DNA from: Zygophlyctis sp. KS116
Lineage: Eukaryota; Chytridiomycota
Direction: 5' to 3'
Length of the DNA stretch: 33,063 bases
Assembly: GCA_054661495.1 (NCBI GenBank)
Contig: BAAFSQ010000100.1
Location: 1-33,063 of the forward strand
Positions 8,598 to 19,915 of the stretch are shown piece by piece. The position numbers and the translations under genes are program-made. The stretch's first letter is position 1; every line of letters starts with the position of its first letter. The notes beneath the pieces were generated by a model. The model saw only the letters and a program-made list of their open reading frames with translations. It made no database searches and was not told the DNA's origin.

Positions 8598-10337
8598 TTA
8601 CAATTCATCATCACTAGATCCTTTTTTGCAAGGTTTCTTTAATTTTCTTGCTTCTGTTTGCATTTCTTCCCAGTCTTCCATAATTGAATTTTTAGAGGCT
8701 TCTTTAGCCTTTGCAATTCCAATCTTTCTTTTTTCTTTTTTTTCCTTACGATCGAGTCGTTTCTCCTTGAGCTGTTTTTGGTTTGACCATGATACGGGCT
8801 TACGTTTAAGAGATTTAACCTCTTTGATTTCTTTGAGTTGTTCCAAACGCTTTTTCTCCCTATTCTTGTCCAGATAAGAAATCTTTTGAGTGTCAACTTC
8901 TACGGGTTCAAAGTCAACTTTACCTTTTGCAAGTTCAGGCATTTTTGGAAGTCTGAAAAGACCAAAAGACCTTGCAATTTTTCCTAAATCCAATTTTTTC
9001 AAATTAAAGATGAAATTAGCTTGATGTTCATTATAATATCTTATCCAACTGACAAATGCTTTGATGCTTTTTTCATAAATATCACGATCCAATTTGTTAA
9101 TTTCTATAATTTCCTTGCAGTAATCTTCAACAAACTCATCCATCGGCAGAGCTAATTCTTCCATGGGCACTTTTCGAATCTTTAAAAATTCAATAAAAGT
9201 ATCCTCTTTTGGATCTAGAAATACCAATGCCGAACCTTCTTTTCCAATCCTGGCAGTCCTTCCACACCTATGAGAAAAAGATTTTGGATCTTGTGGAGGA
9301 TCATACTGTATTACATAATCAATATCAGGAAAATCCAATCCTCTAGCAGCAATATCTGTACAAATCAAAATCGATTTAGGTCCTGAACTTGCAAATTTTG
9401 AATATACTGCTTGTCGTCTTTTCGGGTCCATTTTCCCATGCAGAGAAAACCAATCAAATCCATTAAACCTCTTCCAATTTGTTAATAGTTTGTAATAGTA
9501 ATCTACTACTGCACACGTAGCAACATAAAGTATAAATTTCTGGTTTGGATTCATTTGTAAAACTTGAGATAAGTTGAACCATTTCTGACTTGGCTCACTT
9601 AGTCGGTAATATATCTTTAAACCTGATGGTATCCTTTGATTTTCATTTTCCAACTGGTTAAATTCTACTTTTGTGATTTTTACAGGATTTCTTAGTCCTA
9701 CTCTACTCCATTCATTCAAAGAATCTGACATTGTAGCAGAAAATAAACCTGTTCTCCTTTGTTTTGGTAAGAATTTCAAAATTGCATTTAAAGAAAATTC
9801 GAACCCCATATCTAGTAATCTATCAGCTTCATCTAAAACTAAAACTTCCAAGTCTTTTGTATTATATAGATAAGAGTAAGTAGTCAGTAATTCATGTATT
9901 CTACCTGGAGTTCCTACTAAAATATTCCCACCTTTTTCCTGAAATTCTTTCAAATCCTTTTCATGATTAGATCCCCCAATCAACAACTGAGTAGACAATG
10001 AATGCTTGAATTTTTTAAAGTAAAATGAATTGACTGAATCCAAAAATAAATTTAAAATTTTAAATATTTGTTCTGCTAGCTCTCTTGTTGGAGCGATTAT
10101 TAATGCACCAATACTATGCATCCGTAATTCATTTTCTAATTTAGACTTTATCAGAATCTGTAGAGTCGGCAAAAGAAACCCTAAAGTTTTTCCAGATCCA
10201 GTAACTGCCTCTACAATCACATCCTTGTTCCTCATAAATAGAGGTAGAGTAGCTTCCTGGACAGGAGTCATTGTCTTGAAATCCAACTTTTCTAATGTCT
10301 GAAGAAGAGGCGGATAGAGATCAGAAGGGAAATTCAT
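8598..10337 (-). CDS. SPB4: DEAD-box ATP-dependent RNA helicase, Spb4/DDX55 family
   Basis: Single-exon 579-aa protein, near the usual family length of about 600. Motifs in order: Q-motif region with T-P-V-Q (24-27), Walker A A-V-T-G-S-G-K-T (44-51), P-T-R-E-L-A-E-Q (83-90), T-P-G-R (143-146), D-E-A-D (169-172), S-A-T, the helicase-C motifs with C-T-D-I-A-A-R-G-L-D-F-P, and H-R-C-G-R-T-A-R-I-G. The region after motif VI (a DUF4217-type segment with F-V-S-W-I-R-Y-Y) followed by a Lys/Arg/Glu-rich tail fits Spb4/DDX55 rather than the Dbp or Has1 groups. Spb4 acts in the nucleolus on 27S pre-rRNA during 60S subunit assembly. It is one of the very few intron-free genes of this length in the window. 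Confidence 0.92.
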   Translation of the reverse strand: MNFPSDLYPPLLQTLEKLDFKTMTPVQEATLPLFMRNKDVIVEAVTGSGKTLGFLLPTLQILIKSKLENELRMHSIGALIIAPTRELAEQIFKILNLFLDSVNSFYFKKFKHSLSTQLLIGGSNHEKDLKEFQEKGGNILVGTPGRIHELLTTYSYLYNTKDLEVLVLDEADRLLDMGFEFSLNAILKFLPKQRRTGLFSATMSDSLNEWSRVGLRNPVKITKVEFNQLENENQRIPSGLKIYYRLSEPSQKWFNLSQVLQMNPNQKFILYVATCAVVDYYYKLLTNWKRFNGFDWFSLHGKMDPKRRQAVYSKFASSGPKSILICTDIAARGLDFPDIDYVIQYDPPQDPKSFSHRCGRTARIGKEGSALVFLDPKEDTFIEFLKIRKVPMEELALPMDEFVEDYCKEIIEINKLDRDIYEKSIKAFVSWIRYYNEHQANFIFNLKKLDLGKIARSFGLFRLPKMPELAKGKVDFEPVEVDTQKISYLDKNREKKRLEQLKEIKEVKSLKRKPVSWSNQKQLKEKRLDRKEKKEKRKIGIAKAKEASKNSIMEDWEEMQTEARKLKKPCKKGSSDDEL

Positions 10338-10603
10338 TTGGAAAATTCTGCCGTTGGTAGCCGCAACCCCAATTTAACGCTCTGGACAATTTCTCTCTCG
10401 ATCAGGCATTTCTATTTTGTGTTGGCTGGATTGTACAAGTATCAAAGGAGAGGAATGGGTCTGCTGAGAATTTCAATTCAAGTTTGAGTGTCAACTACGT
10501 TCATGAACTACTGTACACAGACCCTAGCCCTAGACAGTAGGAACTGACTTATAAATAGTGTTGTTGACCAATTGATCCAAGTCGTTCGACAGCGTAGCAA
10601 AAC

Positions 10604-10685
10604 TGATCAGAGTGGGGTTCGAACCCACGCCACGTTAGTGAACAGAACCTGAATCTGTCGCCTTAGACCACTCGGCCATCTGACC
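10604..10685 (-). tRNA. tRNA-Leu (anticodon CAG)
   Basis: Minus strand, 82 nt. The acceptor stem GGTCAGA pairs with TCTGATC (one G-U), with discriminator A. The anticodon stem ACAGA/TCTGT encloses the 7-nt loop TTCAGGT, giving anticodon CAG. A long variable arm of the class II type (about 13 nt) and a T arm GTGGG-TTCGAAC-CCCAC follow. The internal box B is present, and a T4 Pol III terminator lies two bases past the discriminator. No intron. The A73 discriminator and the arm structure fit leucine. Confidence 0.95.
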
Positions 10686-10819
10686 GTAAAAATTCTATTT
10701 TTCTCAGAATATAACTTCCAAAAATACCCTACCCCGTCGTTGTTCAACCCTAAACATTTGGTTGCCCCCTCTCTAGAATCCCCTCATCAAAGTTGAAAAT
10801 AATTCTGAAGAAATTTCAT

Positions 10820-13313
10820 TTATTTAGCTACTAAACACCAAGTCTCTTCTAAAGGCCGGATAGTCTTGAAAACGCGGTTCATAATCCCAGTTATCCTTTT
10901 ATGTGTATCAGCAGATGTAGACACGACACGGACACCTTTTCCATCTTCTCCGACATAAACATCTGCATTATAATCATCCCATTGGATCCTCCAATGTAAT
11001 TCCTTCTTATTTTCAGACATTGCTTCCACATCATCTGAAAATCCTAGATATTTAACACCTTCAGAACCAAAATGATTTGACAAAAAAGTAGAAACATTCT
11101 TGATCCACATATCTCCTTCCAAAATTGTTTTGGTTGGAGCTTTTTCTTGAATGGATACTTTTTCGTCATCTTTACTCGATTCAAGTTCTGCTGATTCTTC
11201 ACCAGTGTTTTTAACTTGAGATTTTAAATCAGAATTAATAATTTCTGTATCATCTTTAGTCTGATCATTATGATCATGACTGTGATTATGAGAATGAGAA
11301 GATTTGGTGGCTTTGAATTATTAAATAAATCGTCATACCTTTAACACTTGCAGGAATGCTTTCAGATTGAATGATGATTGCCAGGACAGAATCAGCAATC
11401 ATGTCATTGACAGCATCACCTTTCCATTCTAAAACTAAATAATCACCATCCTCAGAGGTCGAAACAGTTACTGTGTCAAAAACTCTGAACGAACCATCCT
11501 CAAAATGTTCTAAAGTTCCATACATGTTTTCTAGATGCCATTTTATAATTCCAATTGGGGCTCTACAGAATATCTTTTGTTTTTGATTTAAATTTGTCAC
11601 AACAAGATCTGTAAATTGAGGAAGATCGTCAGGATCCATTAATGCATATGTGTAATCCCGAGAAACTAAAACACCCTCCAACTGACTTTCATCGGTCAGA
11701 GTTTCCGCAGCAAGAGTTCCAACAGTCTATGATTACTCTAGCCGAATATTACCTTTGCTAATTTCTCACCCCTAAAGTACAATTCCACTGATTCACAATT
11801 ACGTGGGGTAAATATATCAATTGCAACTTCGCGCTCAGCATATCTACTAGCAAGAGCTGCGCGTAGTCTATTCATTCCATGATGATCTCCATGGACCAAT
11901 ATTAAATTCGGTGCACCTAATTCCTCGATGAAAGCAGCATTCTCTTTAAAATCGACATGTGCAGAGAAAGAGATATATTGTATTGTTAAGCGTAAGGGGA
12001 GCTTTGTTCCTGACATTGAGACCACTTCATCCGGTTGACTCAAAATATCCTTTGATTTTATTTCAAATTTTTAATTTTACCTTTGCTAATGTACCTTCCA
12101 CAACATATCCCGGAATCACGACACCATTGCGCTTATCTATGCACCATAATTCAAATAATTCTCTTGAAAGTCCACTCTATTTCGATTACTAATAAAAATC
12201 ATACTTGTAACATCCCAGGACTTGCAAACATAACACAAGGCCCAACATCATCAAAATGCTGCATACTTTTCAAATTTGAAATATGTTTAAATTTAAAAGG
12301 ATTAGAAATCTTTGCTTGTTGTCTTATATGATCATTCATCATATTTGTATAAGTTTGATACACTGTCATACATTTTTTTGCAAGCTAAGTGTAAAATAAT
12401 CATATTAATTACTGAAGAAGCATAATAAATGGGAATATTATGCAATTCCGGATGTGCTTGCCAATATTCATCCAAAATCAACAATAGTTCTTGAGCTCTC
12501 CCCAGAGCAAAAACTGGAAGTAAGCACCGCCCTCCCCTCGTAACAACTTCATGAACCATACTTGTAAACCTATGTTCTCTTTCTGGCCTTGGCTCATGAG
12601 ACTGTACACCATAAGTTGACTCACAAATAAGAACCTCTGGAACAATTCCTGGCGGAGGCTCAGCAGCCATTAAATGTCTATCTTCTTCCCTAGAGTAATC
12701 ACCAGTATATAATATCCTAATACCAGCAATTTCAAGTAAAAACATTGCTGCTCCCAATACATGCCCTATCTTATAAGTCTTAATTTTCATACCGGCATTA
12801 AATGCAGTAAACTTGATTCCTTCAACTTCTACTTCCTGATGATAATCAACGACTTCGATTTTCTCGTAAGAGTTTTCTAAATCTTTTTCATCGTATAGCT
12901 GATCATCTGTTGAAATTGATGAAATTTTAACGTAATCAGCCAGTAGCCATTTATAAATAGCTTTTGTAGGATGTGTCATGAATACTCTCCCTTTAAATGC
13001 AGTCTTTTCCATGAAAAACGGTAAACCAGCAGCATGATCAACATGGAAACTTTGATTAGAAAAATAAAACTTACTGTGATATCAAAATCAAATCGATCGA
13101 AGAAGGATCGATCTCATCAAAAAATGGCAAAGCTGCAATTCCAGTATAAGCAGGATGAAGACCGCAGTCAAGTAAAATCGTCTTGGACTTATATTCAACA
13201 AGAATGCAACTGCGACCAACTTCCTGGCCTGCTCCCAATGGAGTGATCTTTAACATATCCGACTCATTTCCAGCCGGTACAAGAGTAGGAGGGACAATTT
13301 TTCTTTTGCTCAT
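10820..13313 (-). CDS. YSH1: CPSF73/Ysh1 pre-mRNA 3'-end cleavage endonuclease
   Basis: Seven exons on the minus strand: 13313-13075, 13049-12413, 12384-12205, 12176-12081, 12049-11753, 11726-11339 and 11310-10820 (introns of 25, 28, 28, 31, 26 and 28 nt); 775 aa, like yeast Ysh1. The metallo-beta-lactamase motif H-F-H-V-D-H (residues 80-85) is formed across the first splice junction. Further metal ligands appear in G-H-V-L-G-A and T-G-D-Y-S. The beta-CASP part shows S-L-A-K-K-C-M, A-S-P-G-M-L-Q-S-G, S-F-S-A-H-V-D and L-V-H-G-D-H-H. The C-terminal domains follow an insertion that is His-rich at its start. This enzyme cuts pre-mRNA at the poly(A) site in the nucleus as part of CPF/CPSF. All joins restore the family sequence without gaps, so the model is firm; the last exon is the least conserved part. 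Confidence 0.95.
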
Positions 13314-13432
13314 TGAGATTTCAAGTTAAGACCTTGATCACAACAGCAAAAACTCACTTAACTAAAAATTAATCTCAACATTAATCAGACAAAGAGTACC
13401 ATAACATTTAAAGTTTGATGAATTAAATAAAA

Positions 13433-15175
13433 CTATTGCTTCACTTGATTCAAAGCTCGACGTTTCAAGTATTTTGGTAATTTACCCTGATCATATAAAA
13501 TATCGTGAGCATCCTTTCTTTTTCTATTTTTCTCTGGTAATAGAGATGAAGATTCAGAGTTATTCCAATTTATAACTGGACATAAGTAAATTTTAACTTA
13601 CCTGTTGTAGAAGAAAAATGTTGCATTAGCTCTGGAAGTGATGCTGGTAAAAGGCTTGACTTAGAAGAAGGCTTTTCATTTTCAGCATTATTCCGTTTTT
13701 TAGGTTTGCAAATGTCATGGCTAGAGTGATTTTTATCAAAAACCTTCCAAGAATTACTCGTCGAATTACAATTCACACCTTCTGCAAGTTTTTCCAAATT
13801 TTTAACAACTTGCTTTCCAGAATTGGCATTTTTTCCAGATTTCGAGACAATTGGCTCTGGCTCTTTAATCTTTTGAGCCTTAAAAATTATATCTGCTTTT
13901 TCTTGTTTTTGATGTTTTTCTGAACAAGAATTTTTAATGGGCTCAGACACTATAGAATTCTTACCAGTCTTACTAGTAGATAAATTCTTGCTATTGCCAT
14001 TTATAGGCGATAGTGGGGGTGTTGGGAACGTTTTAATGGCTTTTGCAACTGCTGCTTGAGAATCCCCAAATTCCTTTTTAGAATAAATAAGCATGTAAGC
14101 TCTTTGAGACAACACTGTTGAAAGTGATACTTGCGACACATTTGAATCATCCATACAATACCAGACACCATTTGAATTTTTTACAAAACTATAATAGTGT
14201 CCAGAATTAGTGGTAAATCCTGCGTGTACAACAACTCCAACCAAATGGTACTTTTGATGTCTCTAGTTATATAAAAATAAGGGTGATTATACATTTTTAT
14301 CCTTCATAAAAGGAGCCAAATCAAGTTCATGATCAAATGCAACATGATTATTCATCTTGGATCCAAAGTTATGCATGAAACCAAATCGTTTAAGCTGTAT
14401 AATCAAAACTAGGGGCTCTTGCTGAATTTTCAATTGCTTTTGAGCTTCTACTTGTTTTTTACATCTAATATTATGTCTTGTCAACATACCTCTCACAAAA
14501 ATAACGATTTCCTCCCGACAAAAGTTCTTTTTTGGTATAAATAGAGAATGCAGTCTTTAAATTAGGACAGTTTTTAATGTCTAAAGCAATATCCAGAATA
14601 GGATCAACCTTTTTAGACTCAAAACTGCAAACCCTACATTTTACAGTACTTAAAATAGATCCATTAAAGATTGTTTTAACATGACTTGATGAGTCTAGCT
14701 TCCTTCCCATACAATTTTTTTGCATAGACTCCAAAAGCCCCAATAAAAATTCATGTGCATCTTCTTGACGTCCCAGTTTCATTGATTTTGAGATGAATCT
14801 CAATTTACTCAAGATCGGTTTTGGCACAATTGATCCTTTTGCATTGTCCATTATTTTCAAATGTTCTTCCATTGCAAATAAAGTGCAAGTTGATTTTGAT
14901 GCACACTCATGCCTAGATTTTATAACTGCCTGAGCCAAAGCAGGAATGTATGATAAGCATTGTAAAACAGAGTTTAAAAAACAAGTGTTGCCCATATTAA
15001 CCAAACCAGGTCCGATAGTCTTAATCTTTTCCCAATCCAATTGCACACTTGTCTTTTGTGGCACCGACAAAACATTGTTCGTTGGATGGCTAGACTGTCT
15101 TTCTCCCTTTGCCTGAACAAATTCAATTCTTGATTCTAATATATTGCCTTTTTTTGACAAATCTTGTAATAACAT
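13433..15175 (-). CDS. Ubiquitin-specific protease, USP36-like
   Basis: Four exons on the minus strand: 15175-14490, 14464-14293, 14262-13602 and 13575-13433 (introns of 25, 30 and 26 nt); 553 aa. The Cys box G-N-T-C-F-L-N has catalytic Cys65, and Q-E-D-A-H-E-F-L follows. The zinc ribbon has C-R-V-C and a second C-E-R-C that exists only after splicing of intron 1. The His box is N-S-G-H-Y-Y-S-F with W-Y-C-M-D-D-S. The remaining C-terminal half is Lys/Ser-rich and ends with a basic segment around Y-D-Q-G-K, like the nucleolar tail of USP36 and Drosophila scrawny. This family deubiquitinates histone H2B and nucleolar proteins; the assignment to the USP36 branch is inferred from the USP core plus this tail. 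It lies 119 bp upstream of the CPSF73 start, same strand. Confidence 0.88.
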
Positions 15176-15337
15176 TGATCCAGAAAAGGAAATTTTCTTG
15201 TTTCACCTCGGCCTCAGACCTTTTGTTTCATGCGGATCAGTATCATTACTTTACGCTTTTTGATAATGCATCCAACCAGAGCATAGCTAAAGCATTATCA
15301 TACTTTAGAAATCAAAAAATGATCCATCTTCTTATTA

Positions 15338-16222
15338 ATGAGTTGTGAACACGTCATCAGCACATCATCTTTACACTGGATGGATAGTATCACAAATTCT
15401 TATCCAGCTCTAGAGACAAAACTAGCGATCGCAAAGAAGAATGCATTTAATGGATTGGGATGTATAATAAGTCGGGATTGGATACAAGAGTTACAAAAGA
15501 ATTTACTGATTCCTTCAGATTCTGCAGATCTAGAACAGTTTCTTACCGCCAATAAGCAGAATCTCACTAAAATATTCAAGATCCCAAGACCAAAACTCAA
15601 AAAAGATTCTGAAATCAAAATTAGATTAGACTCTATTCAAAAATACTTGGATTCTCTTGGTTATTGTTACTTGCAATTAGCATTCTTTGATATTAAGAAG
15701 AAAACTTCTCTTAGATCATTAATGAGAACAGCACAAGAAATGTAATTGATTTATTTAAGAAAAAGAATTTCTTTCGGACTACCAATCAAATGCTTAGAAG
15801 CCCTTTTGGTAGGCGCATATCTATCATCATCAATTACAAATTTAGATAGAATCCCTTTAGCATTCAAATCTGAATACAATAAATCTGAATATAGACATAT
15901 TGTATTAGTATGCAAGTCTAATACTCATTGGGGTGCATTGGGACTATCAAGAAAACCAGATCTAATGTATAAACCGTTAATATTTCCTACATTGATGGAT
16001 CTTATTAAAAGTTTTATTGATGCATATCATAAATATGGACACAAGGTGTTGAAAATTAAGATTGGATTACCAATAAGATCAGATCATGCATCTAATCAAG
16101 GGATTATATGGAAATTTACTAGTATAGATACAATGCTGGGTAATGTACATTTTACAAATTGGAACTCATCTAGTGTATATCTAGAAATTGAAAATTATGT
16201 TAAAAAGGTTAGAATGATGTAA
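15338..16222 (+). CDS. Vasohibin homologue (tubulin tyrosine carboxypeptidase)
   Basis: Two exons, 15338-15741 and 15766-16222, with a 24-nt intron; 286 aa. The transglutaminase-like cysteine-protease core is unmistakable: L-P-I-K-C-L-E-A, Y-R-H-I-V-L, and G-A-L-G-L-S-R followed by D-L-M-Y-K-P. The catalytic triad would be Cys144, His179 and Ser196. The spacing of 35 and 17 residues is the same as Cys169, His204, Ser221 of human VASH1. Upstream, the helix with I-K-K-K-T-S-L-R-S-L-M-R also matches the vertebrate protein. The 24-nt intron keeps the exact family spacing before L-P-I-K-C; an 18-nt alternative would add two residues. Vasohibins remove the C-terminal tyrosine of alpha-tubulin, in animals with the small partner SVBP, which I do not see here. 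Divergent from the USP gene with 162 bp between starts. Confidence 0.93.
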
Positions 16223-16345
16223 AATTAGCGATTGGAATTCTACAAATTTAAATAGTACTATAATTGCATAGATCAAGTCAACAATTTCTAATGGTTTAAT
16301 AAATTGCGATTTTACACGCTAATTTGCTGCAAAAACGCGAGGAAA

Positions 16346-17537
16346 ATGTTTCGAAGCAGGCGACGAATTTCTACTATTTATGAGAATGAACTGGATTTTC
16401 AGCTCTACTACAGAAATACTAAAGATAGGAAATCACGGCACTTGTACTCCCATCCCCGCTCCCTTCAAGACCTTGGCGATCGGCCCCTTCGGTTGGTACC
16501 CGTACGGTTGGATTTGGAATGGGAAGGTTACAAAATTAAAGATTCTTTTACCTGGAACATGAATGGTAATTTCAAGACTTGATTAGGTAGAAACTTGTTT
16601 AACCCCAGAGATGTTTGCACAGTTGTTGGCAGACGATTATGATTCTCCAATCGTTCATCAATTAATTCCAGATGTCATTGATCAGATAAGAAAACAAGTA
16701 CTAGAGTATGGAATTGCAATGGAAGATGATCCAGTAGGAGATGGGACTACGCGGGTTTCTGATGAAGAAGGAATAGAAAATCAAGATTTTAGAATTGTTA
16801 TAAAGGTACTCTCAAACATCTAAATAATAGATTGATTTAATTTCTGGGAATTTAGGGCTAAAGGATCAATTTGAATGGCCATTGTTTTCTACTTTTCCTA
16901 CACTTCCAGAGGATTTTGCAAGACAAATGACGAGTGAATTAGGGATTTCTTCAGAATTTGTGCCAATGATTGCACATTCTATAAGAGAACAAGTCGCGAT
17001 TGCTAGACTAAATTTTGAAGAAGCAACTCCAGCTCCAATTATAAAGACTAGGCCATTAAGGATGGATATTTTACAGGAATCTTGGGGTCCTGAATTGAGA
17101 ATAATGACTGAAGAGGAATTGGAAAAGATTTTCAAAGAGCAAGAGCGAAGTTCACGGTATTACTTAGTTTGACTAAATTTAGACGAATGAGAAGGCAAAG
17201 ACTGTATGATAGACCAAGATCTCCGGCTCCCCCTCCTAATCCTGAAGCGGTTCTTCCTGAAAACACACCTTTATTTGAACCAAATCTACAAGCAGTTTTT
17301 CCAAATATTATGAAATCAATATTGGCAGCAATTAATATTGATACTGCACAATCATCTCCTATAAATGATCAGATAGATTTACCTGATGGATTTCAACAGG
17401 GCTCTCCTTCTCCTCTCAATTCACCAACAGCAAATACTTTTCAATATTCAAAAACTCTTACATCTCCCAAGAGAACCAAGATTGAAGACAATAGAAGTCT
17501 CTTGATTCATGATACACCTCCAGATGAATCATTTTAG
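16346..17537 (+). CDS. SNF5/SMARCB1/Sfh1 chromatin-remodelling subunit
   Basis: Four exons: 16346-16565, 16591-16805, 16831-17156 and 17183-17537 (introns of 25, 25 and 26 nt); 371 aa. It carries the two SNF5 repeats: repeat 1 with L-V-P-V-R-L-D and F-T-W-N-M-N-E followed by T-P-E-M-F-A-Q; repeat 2 with L-K-D-Q-F-E-W, F-A-R-Q-M-T-S-E-L-G and I-A-H-S-I-R-E-Q. An R-R-M-R-R motif follows, and the C-terminal 100 residues are Pro/Ser-rich. Each intron interrupts a conserved motif, so the joins are well determined. SNF5 proteins are core subunits of SWI/SNF or RSC, where the C-terminal basic helix after repeat 2 contacts the nucleosome. The short length is closer to Sfh1 (RSC) and SMARCB1 than to yeast Snf5. 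The start at 16346 is the only upstream ATG in frame. Confidence 0.93.
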
Positions 17538-17646
17538 GAATGTTGATTGTACTAATTGATCTCTGGAATGTCTAATTACGACTCTAATTTTGATAATATG
17601 TAATTTATAAAAGGCTTCAATTATAAAGATTTGTAAAATTTTGTGG

Positions 17647-18877
17647 ATGAGTTGGATCACTATTGCTACCGCCAATGTTGAATTTAAACTTGATCATTTT
17701 ATGCAGGTTATGGATCTATGGATCAATGAACCAGAATCTGTCTCTAAACCAATATTAAGATCTGATATTGAATCTCTTGATTCTTCTCAAAATTCCAGAA
17801 TTATCAAGAGGAAATTGATTCCGAGAAATCCAAGGGATCATTCGATTGAACAATTAGTCACAATTACAAAATCCGACAATGATGCTAAAGTACTTCATTC
17901 AATACAAACTGATCAGAAACTTCCTAGTTATTATCCATCAGTCGTAGAGTTTGCATACATTTATCATCAGGGATCAGTCAGCCTCCAAGTGCTTCCGATC
18001 AATGAATTAGATCCAAAAGCTGAAAAAGTGTTTCAATTCTTGTTTAAGAAACTCTTAAAGTTTGGAAATGGATTCTTAAATGGATATCAAAAGAGAGTTC
18101 ATCATGATATTGTTATCGGAAAAGTACAGTATCAAGATCTTTATTCGATTTTAAAAGCAAAGTATGGACATTGGGTGCATAAGTGGGTTGAAGTCACAGA
18201 TCCGTCAAAGCATGTTTTTGAAGATATTGCTATAGCTACGTGGTTAATCTGTCTATGGAAAGAAGATAAAAGTCAGAGATTTGTTGATCTAGGATGTGGG
18301 AATGGCTTCTTAACATATGTACTTTCACAAGAAGGTTATATTGGTTATGGGGTAGATATGACTAAAAGAAAAATTTGGAACGATTTTCAAAATACAGATT
18401 TGAGAGGTATTTTTGTTGGTTTATTTAAACTTAGAGGAATCTATAAATCCAACTGATGCAAAGCTATCAAATGTAGATTGGATTATTGGAAATCATCCAG
18501 ATGAGCTGACTTTATGGATTCCTATTATTGCTGCTCGCTCAAATTCAAAATTTGTCATTATTCCTTGTTGCTTTCACGATTTAAGTGGTAGGAAAGCTAG
18601 TGACTATGATAGCAAACTTGGTAGATATGAAAGTTATCTAGTAAAGGTGGAAAGCTTTTGTCGCAATTGCAATTTTGTTCCAGAACGGGAAGTCTTGAGG
18701 ATACCTTCGACTAAAAATATTGCTATACTTTGTCGCCAAAGAATTGATCAAGATTGGCAAGTAGAAAATTTAGATCCGATATTTTCTGGAACTTGTTTTG
18801 TTCCTCGTAAATCAGACAAGGAAAAAAATCAGGTTCTTCAAGCTAAAAAGGCAGCAAAGCATTCTTCCATTATTTAA
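17647..18877 (+). CDS. TRM44: tRNA(Ser) (uridine-44 2'-O)-methyltransferase Trm44
   Basis: Two exons, 17647-18406 and 18435-18877 (28-nt intron); 400 aa. The central S-A-M-binding motif is V-D-L-G-C-G-N-G-F-L with the acidic residue in G-V-D-M. The N-terminal part has the family's Y-Q-D-L-Y and K-H-V-F-E-D-I-A-I-A-T-W patterns. After the intron come D-W-I-I-G-N-H-P-D-E-L and P-C-C-F-H-D-L-S-G-R, diagnostic of Trm44. The enzyme makes Um44 in tRNA-Ser in the cytosol. No C-terminal zinc finger, which some animal forms have, is visible; the tail is basic. An alternative TTG lies two codons upstream, but the ATG at 17647 is the natural start. The stop is 68 bp from the convergent DUF1275 gene. Confidence 0.92.
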
Positions 18878-18945
18878 AGTATTTAGTTTGGGTTATAAGT
18901 TTTAAAAAAAATCACAATCTTTATTAAATTATTCTAAACTTATGT

Positions 18946-19915
18946 TTACGCAATAATCACATCTTCTACAGACTCATTATCTTGAATAGTATTTAATCCA
19001 ACAGAATTCGGTAAATCACTTTTTGCTTCTGTTTTTTCTGGTAAAATTTCTATTTGATCCTTATCCGGACGAAATATCGAATTAAATCCTTCAAAAGATG
19101 TAGCTTTAACTGGCCAGTGAATTTTGTTTTGGATATCTGATATAATTGGTTGGAAACCTTCCTCCATTTTCTTTTTGGCTTGTTTAGCAGCCGGAAACAA
19201 AAAATATGCAATTGCTAAACCTCCAGTAAACAAGAATGGGAAAATCATTGCGTTATCCTTCATCCCAGTATATGCAACTTGTCCAATTATTGCTCCAAAA
19301 AGGTAAGAAACCAGCAAAGGAACCAAAACTTTTAATCTCCATAATTCAGCATTTTCAGAATCCGTTCTACATGCTTGTCCGAGAATATTTCCAATATCTG
19401 AAAATTATTATATTGCTCATACCTGTAACTATTCCAGTCATATGTGTTGTCCTAACAGCAAATCCACTAAAAGATGTAGCCAGAGCATTTTGTAACCCAC
19501 AAGCAAATGCAGCGATCCATTCACCAATCACCAGCTCTGATTTGATAAAAATATAAGCTGCTAAAAGAGAAAATGATTCAAGCAGCAATGCATATCCATA
19601 ACTCTGTCCCAAGCGGAACCTAGAATCTCCAACCATGAATCCAGCAACAAAACTTCCAAACATGAATGCTCCTACAATAGATGCAACCAAAGCGAAAATC
19701 GTCAAGTCTTCATTGAAAATTGAGATTCCAATTCTAGTAATATTACCAGTGACATGGGAAACTGTTGCCGAATAAGCGCCTGCCATTGCACAAACATTTA
19801 TATAAGCTGCATTAAAGCTAAGAACAGATCCACCAAGAACTATAGCATTAAATTCCTTTTTGGCCAGATTATTCATTATATTTAGTGGGACAGGCAAATG
19901 ACGTTTTCGATTCAT
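18946..19915 (-). CDS. DUF1275 (YoaK-type) membrane protein
   Basis: Two exons on the minus strand, 19915-19423 and 19397-18946, with a 25-nt intron; 314 aa. About six membrane helices. The N-terminal G-G-x-x-x-x-x-N-A-A-Y-I-N and S-H-V-T-G-N segments and the G-L-Q-N-A-L-A region followed by R-T-T-H-M-T-G-I-V-T-D-I-G are the DUF1275 hallmarks. The D-I-G part appears only after splicing. The last 90 residues are hydrophilic. The family is common in bacteria and fungi and its biochemical function is not established. Location is probably plasma or organelle membrane. Confidence 0.85.

Noticed and set aside
10820-11122. Short frame that at first looked like a separate protein (Aha1-like or hypothetical)
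   Set aside because: Splicing of 11311-11338 joins it in frame to the CPSF73 C-terminal region, and it matches the position and pattern of that protein's last domain.
15742-15759. 18-nt intron in the vasohibin gene
   Set aside because: It is in frame, but the 24-nt version (15742-15765) gives the exact residue spacing of the family before the catalytic Cys and fits the local intron size range.
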